DNA from: Larix kaempferi
Lineage: Eukaryota; Streptophyta; Pinopsida; Pinales; Pinaceae
DNA: 64,000 nucleotides
Reading direction: 5' to 3'
NCBI GenBank assembly: GCA_027924585.1
Contig: BSBM01000486.1
Location: 40,936,001-41,000,000 of the forward strand
The notes beneath the pieces are model-generated. The model searched no databases. It saw only the letters and a program-made list of their open reading frames with translations, and was not told the origin of the DNA. This document shows positions 22,258 to 31,668 of the stretch, in pieces; the first letter of the stretch is position 1, and each line of letters starts with the position of its first letter. A program made the position numbers and the translations under genes.

Positions 22258-24093
22258 TCAAGTATGACTTGCCACATGGCAGCCATCTCCATTTGTGCAC
22301 TTATCATCTACTTCATTTAGATCTAGCAGAATATTTTTCCTTACCCATACCTTAGGATGTCCTTGGCTGTGATTATTGATCTCTTGGTCTTCAAATCTGC
22401 TGGTGTCATTCTTCTTCCAAGATTCATTGACCTTCCTTGCTGATGGGTATGAGAAGCTTTCCAAGAATTGTCTTCTTAAACTTGCACACACTTGGGCTTT
22501 ATGGCCAACTCCACCACAGTTATAACATTTCATAGTGTGATAGTTTGCAGCAGTGTGCCCAATACGGTCACAAGTCTAGCATCTAATGGTGTGACTGAGA
22601 TTTCCACCACTTCTTCTCCCATAGGATCTACAGTCCATAGCCTTGTGACCAAAATCAGAACAAAAAAAACAATAGCCATTAAATCTAACTTCATACCTGG
22701 GACTTTGGTTCCATCTTGGAGTTGTTTCTTTTCTTAGCTTGCTTTGATGACTAGGCCTAGCTTCTTGATGCATACTTGATCCTTCACATGCTTTGTTGTC
22801 TTGTGTAGGTGCATGGGGAGCTTTTCTTTCTCCTTTAAGAGATATGGATCCAACTTCAAGAGTTTTGGGGGACCTCATGTCTTCTTCAAGTTTGTCTTCT
22901 ACCTTTTTGTACCAAGGCCAGATTTGTCAAATGGGGACCTTTGACAATCTATCTCACGTAGGATAGTTGAGTTGTGTTTGAACTTGCCATATGCATTAGA
23001 CTTCTCATTTTTCTTCTTGAGTCCAACTACTTCCATTTCAAGGTGCTCACAAATCTTCTCCTTTTCATCCAAGTGATTTTTCAAGACCTCTTCCATTCTT
23101 TTGGCTTCTTCAAGTTGAGTCTTCAGATTAACATTGTCCCTTCTTCTTTCTTCAAGCTCTTTTGAGTCAACCACTCTTTGATTGATAAGTTTAGACTTTA
23201 GTCCTTCGAATTCATTATCCTTGTCTGCTAGCCATGATTGTAAGCTTGTCTTGAGAAGGTCCATAGTCTTCTCTTTATCTTCTAGTTGGATCTTCATAGT
23301 TTCTTCTCTTCTTTTAGCTTCCTCCAACTGGATTTTTAGATCAAAATTAGCCCATCTTGTTTCTTCAAGTTCTTTAGGATCTACACCAATCTCTTCTTGT
23401 TCTTTTTCCAATCCAATCTTCAATTCTTTGATTTCATCTTTTTGATCTTCCAGCTTATCGTGCAAATCTTTGTTCTTGAGTTTCAATTTCATGAACAACG
23501 CCTTTGTCTCCTATTGTTATTTTTCAAATGCTCCTATAATATTCTTTCTAAGCCTTGAATTGGATTTGACATCTCTATCCAATAGAGTACATGCAAATGT
23601 CTCTTTGACTTTCAATAAGTCTTCCTCCTCATCTTCTGTAAGTAAAGTTTCAACATTGTCACATTCGGAATTATCACTGACAGAAGTGTCCTTACCTTCA
23701 CTTACATTTGAAACTTGTTTCTCCTTTTCTCCTTGCTTCTTATCTTTATAGGGCTTGTATGTCTTGAAATTTTCTTCTTTGGTATTCTTCTTCTAGCTTG
23801 ACCCAAAGATCTTTGGCTGAAGTGTACTTACCGATATTCAGTCTTTCCTTCTCAATTTGAGACAAGCCACTTATGATCAAGCTTAGTGCCTTTTCATTTC
23901 TTCCATGTAGCTTCTTGGTTGCTGCTTCCTTCGGTCTTCCTTTTGGAGAAGTGAAACCATCCTTAATTGATTCCCAAATATCATATCCTTGTGCTTGTAT
24001 TCTGATGCTCCAATACTCATAATTTGATCCATTAAGCAATGGAACTCCATCTTCCGAATAAACATCCATGGTCCGCCTTCCACTTGTGTCCAT
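22258..24093 (-). pseudogene. Element X copia-type gag
   Basis: The likely start is the ATG at 24091-24093 (MDTSGRRTMDV). It is followed by the copia gag signature LLNGSNYEYWSIRIQAQGYDIW and the KALSLIISGLS...AKDLWVKLEEEY region. An acidic segment lies near 23560-23700, a long coiled coil at 22899-23498, and CCHC knuckles CFFCSDFGHKAMDC (22576-22878) and CYNCGGVGHKAQVC (22258-22533). The frame is broken at least three times. It encodes the nucleocapsid-type protein of a Ty1/copia element; the coiled coil and knuckles fit Sirevirus gag. Pol does not follow. Confidence 0.8.
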
Positions 24094-24132
24094 AGATCCC
24101 TTCAAGCTTGTTGGGCTTATGATGAAGGCCTT

Positions 24133-24144
24133 GCTCTGATACCA
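24133..24144 (-). other. Primer binding site, initiator tRNA-Met type (element X)
   Basis: TGGTATCAGAGC on the minus strand follows the LTR terminus GTGTCTAACA, two bases away. This is the standard copia primer site. Confidence 0.85.
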
Positions 24145-24146
24145 AT

Positions 24147-24260
24147 TGTTAGACACAATGGCTCACTCAGAGGGGGAGGGGTGAATCAGTGAGCTAGGAA
24201 TTAATTCAATTTCAACGTCTTCTTCTTATCTTATATCGTCATTCACTTAATATCATATTC
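24147..24260 (-). repeat. Element X 5' LTR remnant
   Basis: It starts on the plus strand with TGTTAGACACAATGG, next to the primer site. After 114 bp the sequence passes into the LTR of element D, which appears to have inserted here. Confidence 0.6.
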
Positions 24261-25122
24261 TGTTAAAATATTAACCAGGAAAATGATCAGTGAGTTTTGC
24301 ATGCATGGGTTTGCATGCATGCATGCAAACGTGATTTTTGCATGCATCTGTTTTTAGGTTTTTGGTAAACCTAACCTCACTGTGAGGTGTTATAAGGAAG
24401 ACGGGAGGTGACTGTCTTCATCAATGAGATCATTGATCTGAGATAGATCAAGAGAGAGGAGGAGGACTTCAGATGTGAAGGAGGGCGCATTCTTCAAGGA
24501 GGGAGAAGCTCGTACCGCATCTGGTAGAGCATTTGAGTGTTTGTAACTTACAGAGTATCTTCGTCTCAGAGATTGAGGAAGATCAGTGACGATCAGAGCT
24601 CAGATCTTGTGAGATCTGATTCAGTACGAGTCTTTCATTGTTGGAGGGAGGGCGCACTTGTGCATGCAAGAAGAGGACGTTTTCAGTCACAGGGTAGTCT
24701 TCAGAGCGAGCAAAGCTGAGCTGAGGATAGAGACAGATAGATCAGGAAGAGGCGGATACAGGGACATTCAGATCCAGTTTTCTAGTTAGGGCTTATCTCT
24801 TCTGTGCATGCATCAACTGGATGCATGCAAATCTTGAGTTGGCCTAAAAAGATTACTGAGGTAACCCTGTATTGTACTTGTCTCTTTTCGTATATGCTCT
24901 AGGCTCGAGAAAGAAGATAGCCCCAAAGTTTGTTGGTTTCTCCCGAAAGGGTTCCAGGGTATATTTGTTGTTTATGTATGATTGCATTTATATTGTTTGG
25001 TTGGTAAATGCAGATCTCGTTGTTTGAGTTCATATTAATGTTGTATTGATATCGAGACTCATACTGCTTGAGATCTCCTGGCGATCCAGAGGGAGTAGTG
25101 AACTCTGGATCAAATATTTACA
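24261..25122 (+). repeat. Element D 5' LTR
   Basis: It starts TGTTAAAATATT and ends AAATATTTACA, an imperfect inverted repeat, directly before TGGTATCAGATCC. A TATAAGG box lies at 24391-24397, with TGCATGCA boxes 45-95 bp upstream. The left boundary is set by the terminal repeat alone, since the second LTR is missing. Confidence 0.65.
24298..24347 (+). promoter_or_regulatory. RY (TGCATGCA) repeat cluster in LTR D
   Basis: TGCATGCAT at 24298, TGCATGCATGCATGCA at 24312 and TGCATGCA at 24339 lie just upstream of TATAAGG (24391). CATGCA is the known RY core bound by B3-domain seed regulators. Further copies lie at about 24807-24830. Use as an embryo-active promoter is an inference. Confidence 0.5.
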
Positions 25123-25138
25123 TGGTATCAGATCCCTG
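25123..25138 (+). other. Primer binding site, tRNA-Met type (element D)
   Basis: TGGTATCAGATCCCTG directly follows the LTR end. The first ten bases match the usual TGGTATCAGAGC. Confidence 0.8.
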
Positions 25139-25275
25139 GTAAGGGTCAGGGAGTGCTTTCATAAAAATATCTACAGCTGCAGCATTAGATCTACATCATG
25201 GGGGAAGAGCAAATTGTTTGCACCTCTTGCTCCACTACAGATATTGATGAGTGTACTACAGACGAGATTGACAGG
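25139..25275 (+). pseudogene. Element D leader and gag remnant
   Basis: Only about 150 bp separate the primer site from the solo LTR. After that insertion the sequence is already protease. The capsid and zinc-knuckle regions expected of copia gag are therefore missing, presumably deleted before the solo-LTR element arrived. A short frame from 25198 (MGEEQIVCTSC) may be a gag fragment, but I cannot place it. Confidence 0.4.
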
Positions 25276-26590
25276 TGTAACGTCCCCCATTTTGACCCTT
25301 GTAATATTTTGGGCTATAATGTAAATATTGTATGCATATTATGTAAGATTCCTAGCGTGGAGCTCAAGGCCAAGGCCCCGCTGGTGAATGCTCGACCTAG
25401 AAGAGGCAAGTATTTGAAATTATGCTACCCATGTGCTAGTGAACCATGGGAATTGTAAATATGCATCTTCATATAAATGCCCACAAATAGCTATGCAATG
25501 CAACAAGAGATGGGGGCATGATGTTACAAGGAAATTGGAAGGGAAATATTCAAACCCTTGAGCCAATCAAGTCAAGCCAAGTGTCAATGAAAGAACCCAT
25601 GAACCCTCAACTACCCATGTTGACTTTTGTACCCAACCATTCATTTCTCCCAAGAGTTGGTTGAGGTAGTTAATGCCTTGGGGAATGGAGAGGTATGGCT
25701 ATCCAAATTCGAGTATGGGCAAGCCACCCTTCCTAGAATTTCGTGTTTGGCTTCTTGGGCAAGAAAAGAACCATGAAATTTCCCCCAAGCCATTATTCAT
25801 CCATCTGTTTTTCTCTCTCATGAGTTTGGAGCTACCTAGGCGTTTTCCTCCATTGATTTCTTGCGTGTTCCTTCATTTTCCTAGCTGGGAAGGGCGTTTT
25901 TGTTGTGGATAACAGTGGGGAAGAAGGGGAAACGATTTGGGGTTTTATTGAGGCCGTTTTGGCCCACTGAATGCTCATACATCTGTGGGGGAAATCAATT
26001 TTCTTCCCTAGGGTTGATTCCCTCTCCCCACAATCTGTTTTTGGTGTGCCCACATTTTGGGGAAAATCCATGTCCATCTAGTTTCTAAGCCCCATCACTG
26101 AAAGTGTGTTCCCAAGCCCATATCTGAGTTTTGTGTACAAGAGACTGCTGGGGTTGAGATGGGTATCCATTGCTTTGGTTTGTGCTGTGCTTGAGGGTTC
26201 CCTTTTCCTTGTAGATATCATGCCCAGCTCGGGGGTGGTCTCTGAATGCTGAAAGAATATAGGCTGGGCAAAGACCTATGGTTGGGTGGAACGTTGCAGC
26301 GACATAACTAGTTGTTTGGGATAGCATTACATCAAGATGAGTATTTTATTGTGCTTTACTTCTGCAATGTTTAAATTGGTGGTTACTTTGATATGCTGGA
26401 TGAGTATGAAATGTGTGTGGATGATGTTTAAATCCGCTGTGTATATTCAATTGATTTGCATCTGCACCCATAGGCATTTTATTGTAATGCCATAACCTTT
26501 ATTCATGATGAATTTGGCTAAGTTCTAAAAGCCCAGATCTTAGTGCCAGGTTCCCTCCCTTGCATGGGATAGATAGGTGGGGACATTACA
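25276..26590. mobile_element. Solo LTR, 1315 bp, with target duplication ACAGG
   Basis: It begins TGTAACGTCCCC and ends GGGGACATTACA, an inverted repeat of 12 bp with one mismatch. It is flanked by ACAGG at 25271-25275 and 26591-26595. TG...CA ends, a 5-bp duplication and no internal coding or primer site indicate a solo LTR left by recombination between two LTRs. Its family is not otherwise in the window. Short frames inside show no known domain. Confidence 0.85.
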
Positions 26591-26595
26591 ACAGG

Positions 26596-27990
26596 GAGAT
26601 GGCTCTTAACTCCTGTCAATCGTTGATGGCCTCCACTTCTAGTGTATGGTACATAGACAGTGGAGCTTCGAGTCATATGACAGGTGTTCGTGGATATTTT
26701 TCTGACCTAGCAGAGGATGGGATAGATCTTGAGATTGTCTTGGGAGACAACTCTATGGTCAAGGCTATAGGATGAGGAACTGTGTCTTTCCAGAAAGACT
26801 CTGGAGAACAGATGAGAGTTCGTGATGTTCTATATGTTCTAGGTCTTAAGAAAATTTGATCTCCGTTTCAACTATTAAAGATCGAGGACTATGGGTGATG
26901 TTCAGAGATGGAAACGAGCTAGTCCATCCAAAGGGATCCAAGATTGCCTCAGCTGAGAGGATTGGAGTCCGCTGTGGGAAGCTATATAAACTGAGCTTCC
27001 AACTTCATCATGCCCTAAGTCATATCAGTCGGGATGAGGGATGTGATCCCTATGAGCTTTGGCACAGAAGGATGGCTCATCTGCACCATCTGGCTCTAAT
27101 GATTTTGAGGGAGATTGTGACAGGAGTACCTGAGTTCAGCACTGAGCACACTGATGTGTGCAAGGGGTGTGCTCTCGGAAAGTACGTCAAGACTGCATTT
27201 CCCAAGAGCGACAATAGAGCTACAGGAGCTCTTGATCTGATTCATTCCGACCTTTATGGTCTAATGTCCACCACATCACTGAAAGGATACAAGTACTATG
27301 TGTCTTTCATTGATGACTATTCCAGGAAGACCTGGATCTACTTCCTGAAAAGCAAGGAGTCCAAGGAAGTTTTGCAGAAGTTTCATGAGTTCAGGGAACT
27401 TGTGGAAAAACAAACAGAAAGGAAGATTAATATATTCAGGTCAGATAATGGGGTGGACCTCCAATGAGTTCAATAAGTTCTGCACTCAGGAAGGCATCAA
27501 GAGGCAGTTGACTATTCCATATACACCTCAATAGAATGGGGTAGCCGAGAGAAAGAACAGGGCCATTATTGGAGCTGCGAGATCCATGTTGCATGATCAA
27601 GGATTGCCATTTTTCCTTTGGGCTGAAGCATGCAACACTGTAGCCTACATTCAGAACAGGAGCCCCCATAAGGCTTTGGGTGACAGGACTCCCGAGGAAG
27701 CTTTCTCTGGGAAGAAACCTGAAGTTGGGCACTTAAGGATTTTTGGATGCCTCACTTACTCTCATGTTCCTTCGGAGAAAAGGACAAAGCTGGAACCCAC
27801 TGCAGAAAGAGGAATTCTGGTTGGGTATGATGAGACTTCAAAGGCCTATCGCATTTACATCCCCGCTCTCAAAAAGACTGTTGTGAGGCAGGATGTGAAG
27901 TTCGAGGAGGATCAACCCTTTCGAAAGTCATGTGAGTTAGAGAAGGGAAAACAGCTAGTTGTTACATCTCCACTTGACACAGGATAGGGT
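26596..27990 (+). pseudogene. Element D protease and integrase
   Basis: The aspartic protease motif WYIDSGASSHMTG lies near 26650. The GAG-pre-integrase zinc-binding segment ELWHRRMAHL...CKGCALGK follows at about 27050-27190. The integrase core shows DLIHSDLYG, FIDDYSRKTW and RSDNG, and the C-terminal part (27586-27990) shows FGCLTYSHVP and GYDETSKAYRIY. A TGA at 26773, a frame change before 26856, another near 27460 and a TAG at 27985 disable it. Integrase would join the DNA copy to the genome in the nucleus. Confidence 0.88.
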
Positions 27991-28026
27991 ACTGCTCAAC
28001 AATCAACAGGTTCTCAAGTATTTGGA

Positions 28027-29331
28027 GTGACAGATGCACTCGATACGGTTTCCACAAGCACAGGAGCCGGGTCTAGCACAGGATCTCAGGTTGGTGATCA
28101 ACTGAGATCAGAATCCCAGATTACAGGTTCTCAAGCTATAGGATCAACAGCTACTGGCACCTCTACTGGAGGTACTCACTCACATACAGGATATTGGGAT
28201 GAGGATGAGGAGTTCTCATCTCAGGGTATCACTTCAGGGAAGAGAAAGCCCAAGTGGCTTCAGGACACCTTGAAGGACGCTCAGGCGGTAGGTACTCCCA
28301 AGAAAGATGTGAGAGAAAGAAAAGCTCCACAGAGATTCTGCAGTTACTTAAATCTAGTAAGCAACATCAGTGAGTCGGAACCTTCCTCATACGAACAAGC
28401 AACAAGAAAGCAGGCTTGGAGAGATGCCATGTTGGAAGAGTATGCTTCCATCATGAAGAATGATGTCTGGGAAGTGGTGCCCAGACCAGAAGGAAAATCT
28501 GTAGTCACCTCCAAATGGCTCTATAAGATTAAGTATGCTGCAGATGGCAGCATTGAGAAATACAAATCCAGGTTTGTGGCTAGAGGGTTCTCTCAGATAG
28601 AGGGAGTTGACTATGAGGAGACGTTTGCTCCAGTGGCCAGGTATTCTTCCATCAGGACTGTGATTTCTGTTGCAACAACGATCTGATGGAAGATTCACCA
28701 GATGGACGTCAAGACGACATTTCTCAATGGACTCATCAAGGAGGAAGTCTACATTGAGCAGCCAGAGCACATACATGAGTGAGAGTCTCATGTATGCTGA
28801 TTGAAGAAATCCCTGTACGGTTTGAAACAGGCACCCAGAGCTTGGTACTCTAGGATAGATACCTATTTACAGTAGCTAGGGTTTCAGAAGAGTGAAGCAA
28901 ACCCAAATCTCTACTTCATTGTGATGAGAGGGGATCCTCTCATTCTTTTGCTTTATGTGGATGACCTGTTTATTACAGGAGTAGAGAAACTCATCAGTGA
29001 TTGCAAGAAGGATCTTGCATCTGAGTTTGAGATGAAAGATATAGGGCCGATGCATTAATTCCTAGGGATGGAAGTATGGCAGGAGGATGGGCATATCTTT
29101 CTCAGTCAGGGCAAGTATGCGATGGACATTCTGAAGAGATTTCAGATGCAGGATTGCAAGCCTATGACTATCCCTATGATGACCAACTGGAAGAAGCAAG
29201 TGGCTTCTGAGAGTAAGTTGGTCAATTCCACTAAGTATAGACAGCTCATTGGTTCCTTGATGTATTTGGTCAACACCAGACCATATTTGAGCTTTGCAGT
29301 CAACACCTTGAGTTAGTACATGGTGGAACCC
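28027..29331 (+). pseudogene. Element D reverse transcriptase
   Basis: A Ser/Thr/Gly-rich linker is followed by the copia RVT_2 domain: VPRPEGKSVVTSKWLYKIK, FVARGFSQIEGVDYEETFAPVAR, LYGLKQAPRAWYSRI. The catalytic YVDD is at 28954-28965, then GSLMYLVNTRPYLSFAVN. The frame is mostly kept, but there are stops at 28684, near 28780 and 28798, near 28875, near 29056 and near 29316. It would copy element RNA into DNA inside particles; it is now dead. Confidence 0.9.
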
Positions 29332-29855
29332 AGAGATGTGCACTGGGTAGCCGCAAAGCATGTTTTGAGATACATCAGTGGAACAACAGAGTATGGGCTA
29401 AATTATGTGAGACAGGGAGAATTCCAGCTTGTGGGGTTCACAGATTCAGACTGGGCAGGGAATGATGGTGATAGGAAAAGCACCTCCGAGTGTTGATTCA
29501 GCTTAGGTTCAGTAGTTGTGTCATGCTGAGGCAGAATATATGGCGGCTAGCTTAGCCAGTTGTGAAGTCATCTGGCTTCGCAAGATGTTGGTGAGTCTAT
29601 TTGATCAGCTGTTGGAGCCTACGGTGATTCACTGTGACAATCAGAGTTGCATCAAACTCTTTGAGAATCCAGTATTTTATGATCGATCCAAACACATTGA
29701 GATCAGATATCACTTAATTCGTGATCATGTTCAGAAGGGAGCAGTTGATCTCCAGTACATTTCCACAGATGAGCAGGTTGCAGACATTATGACAAAGTCC
29801 TTGGTGAAGACTAAGTTTGAGTACTTCAGGGAGAAAATGGGAGTGGTACAGAATC
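29332..29855 (+). pseudogene. Element D RNase H
   Basis: Copia RNase H: FTDSDWAGN and RKSTSEC near 29440-29490, AEAEYMAASLASCEVIWLRK from 29523, then CDNQSCIKL, HIEIRYHLIRD and ADIMTKSLVKTKFEYFREKMGVV. About a dozen codons are missing near 29510 together with a frame change. Its natural end lies at the insertion point of the family-C array. Confidence 0.88.
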
Positions 29856-30384
29856 TATTATCCCTAAAGTTGAAACTAGATTACAAGGGTTCGAGCTAAA
29901 GGTAATCTTGGATAGTAGGAATGAGACATCTATAGAATAATTTTTATGTTTTTCTGGTGGTAGTTGAAGACATGAATTAGGTAGACAAATTAAAAACAAA
30001 AGACAAGTGTAATATAAAATTTCAATATGTGAATAAAAGCAGAAGACTGACTGTGATCATAAACTATGAATATAAGAGCTCAGACACTATTTCATGATAG
30101 AGGCATAGTTGTATGCTGTTTGGAAGAATCATAACACGAAATTTAGACCATGTATAGACAGAATACTAAAAGCATATACTTCATAAATTGAAACAGGATA
30201 GGCTCAAAGATCATATTTTAATTCATAAACAGACATTTCTGCAATATATAAACATAAGGAAATTCATACATGCCTGTACACAGAGCTTCTAAAATTGAAC
30301 TTCGATCATGCTGTCAAGTTCCAACCCTTCTATTCAGAAGAAGAGCCCCCTGCTCCCCATTGCCAAATATTACAATGATGCCTC

Positions 30385-30393
30385 ATATAAATA
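30385..30393 (-). promoter_or_regulatory. TATA box of LTR C
   Basis: TATTTATAT on the minus strand is followed by GAGGCATCATTGTAA. It is kept at 35249-35257 and 40106-40114. Confidence 0.5.
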
Positions 30394-30499
30394 TTGAGAT
30401 CGAAATCCTCCCTAGGAAGCCGAATTTCTAAAGATAGCAGAGATTACAATAAATTTTAGAACTGTCTGCCATGAAAAATGGACTAAACTGCTGAAAACT

Positions 30500-31050
30500 T
30501 GGGCTACAATTATGACTTTGTATCTCTTGAATCATGACAGCTGTGTACAATCCGGGAGAGGTTTTTGTGTATCCGTTTATTATGAGAAACAACCTCTCTC
30601 AACTTCCTGAAATTCGTTTCCATTTGTTTGAAATCTGCATTCTAAAAACAAGTGTCAAAACAGAAAAAGTCTGAAATCCAAACAAATAGGACCTAGTAAT
30701 GGATTCGATTCTCTCACTATATGACACCTGTAAGAAAAATAAAAGAGGTTATTATAGATAAATAGGTTACTAAGATAAACCTCCTTCAAGTTTTCAAAAT
30801 TCCCCTCCAGTTGTCCATAATCAGCTCTGCAAAAATATGACTCAGACTGGAATTTCCGCACTCAGAAAAATAGGCTGAAATGACGAGCTCGAATATTTCA
30901 ATCCTTGATAGATGTGTAAAACGTGAGATAGGTTTTTGTAGTTCTATATCTTAGGAATAAAAACCTCCTTTAGTTTTCCAAAATTCATCTTCTATTGGCC
31001 ACAATCTGTGCCGAAAAACGATGACGAAACAGGGCATTTCTAGAAAATTC
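30500..31050 (-). repeat. Three ~185-bp U3 repeats in LTR C, shared with LTR B
   Basis: Units start near 30500, 30688 and 30871. The middle one holds GGATTCGATTCTCTCACTAT, then GACACCTGTAAGAAAAATAA and GAGGTTATT, matching LTR B around 17420 and 17800. The units are also kept in LTRs 2 and 3 (from about 35360 and 40220). Confidence 0.65.
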
Positions 31051-31344
31051 TGCTTTCATAAATTCTCCAAGTGATATTGTTTTGGAAACATTATTCCTCA
31101 AAACTTCTCCTGTAAATTTTAAATTTTCCAAACATTTGAAATGCTTTTTGAAGCAAGAAATTAAACTTTATTTAGAACATAAATATGAAAATGAGCCTGA
31201 TCCTATTTAATCATGAAAATATGACAAATGGTAAGATAAAACCTTTAAGAAAATGGAGGGAATGCATAGGCTAGGCAAATGGAAAAACTGAATGAGAATT
31301 AAGTAAAGGCTGTGTAAATCTAAAGAACAATCCTAGAGATAACA

Positions 31345-31668
31345 TCTGGCTCCACCTGGGGAGAAGGTCCTCCTTGTGAGATCTTAAGAACATGAAGATT
31401 AAGTGCCTTTCCATTAACCTGAAAACCCTGAAACCTTTATCTCTACAAACATTCACATTCTTCTGTGTTGTGCCTAGTCCATTGGGTTTATGGAGTCAGT
31501 CAATATCATTTCAAATCTGGCCCAAACTTCTGCAACTTATTCAAAAACTGTAACAAAAAGCTGAAAAACATTCTTCTGCTGCAAACTAACAATCTGAAAA
31601 GAATCTTCATGCTCAATGGCGAGCTTATTTATGTGCACTATATACACTAATCAGTTGATACAAACTGA
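31345..31668 (-). other. Family C unit 1, 3' non-coding region and conserved hairpin
   Basis: On the minus strand the gag stop at 31669 is followed by CTGATTAGTGTATATAG and AAATAA. The hairpin GCTCGCCATTGAGC (31611-31624, stem GCTC/GAGC) comes next. The region ends GGTGGAGCCAGA before TGTTATC. Equivalent hairpins lie at 36473-36486 and 41332-41345. Confidence 0.65.

Larger units (their letters stand above)
18871..24260 (-). mobile_element. Element X: Sirevirus-like copia relic, gag without pol
   Basis: It reads on the minus strand. A 5' LTR remnant (24147-24260, cut by element D) is followed by a tRNA-Met primer site (24133-24144). Then come a copia-type gag with coiled coil and zinc knuckles (22258-24093), about 1.9 kb of non-coding DNA with several GGGGGAG tracts, and a probable 3' LTR (18871-20388, cut by element B). 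Gag with coiled coil and multiple purine tracts are known Sirevirus traits. Protease, integrase and polymerase are missing. Outer ends are not visible. Confidence 0.6.
24261..29855 (+). mobile_element. Element D: decayed Ty1/copia retrotransposon
   Basis: A plus-strand copia element with an 862-bp 5' LTR, a tRNA-Met primer site at 25123, a nearly absent gag, and protease, integrase, reverse transcriptase and RNase H with many stops and shifts. The order is the copia order. It is split by a solo LTR (25276-26590). Its 3' end is overwritten by the family-C array at 29856, so the 3' LTR is not visible. Confidence 0.85.
29856..31344 (-). repeat. Family C LTR 1
   Basis: On the plus strand it begins TATTATCCC (TG mutated to TA) and ends GAGATAACA. 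A minus-strand TATTTATAT box lies at 30385-30393 with CATTGTAA downstream. Three degenerate repeats of about 185 bp (30500-31050) lie in U3 and match those of element B. Confidence 0.88.
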
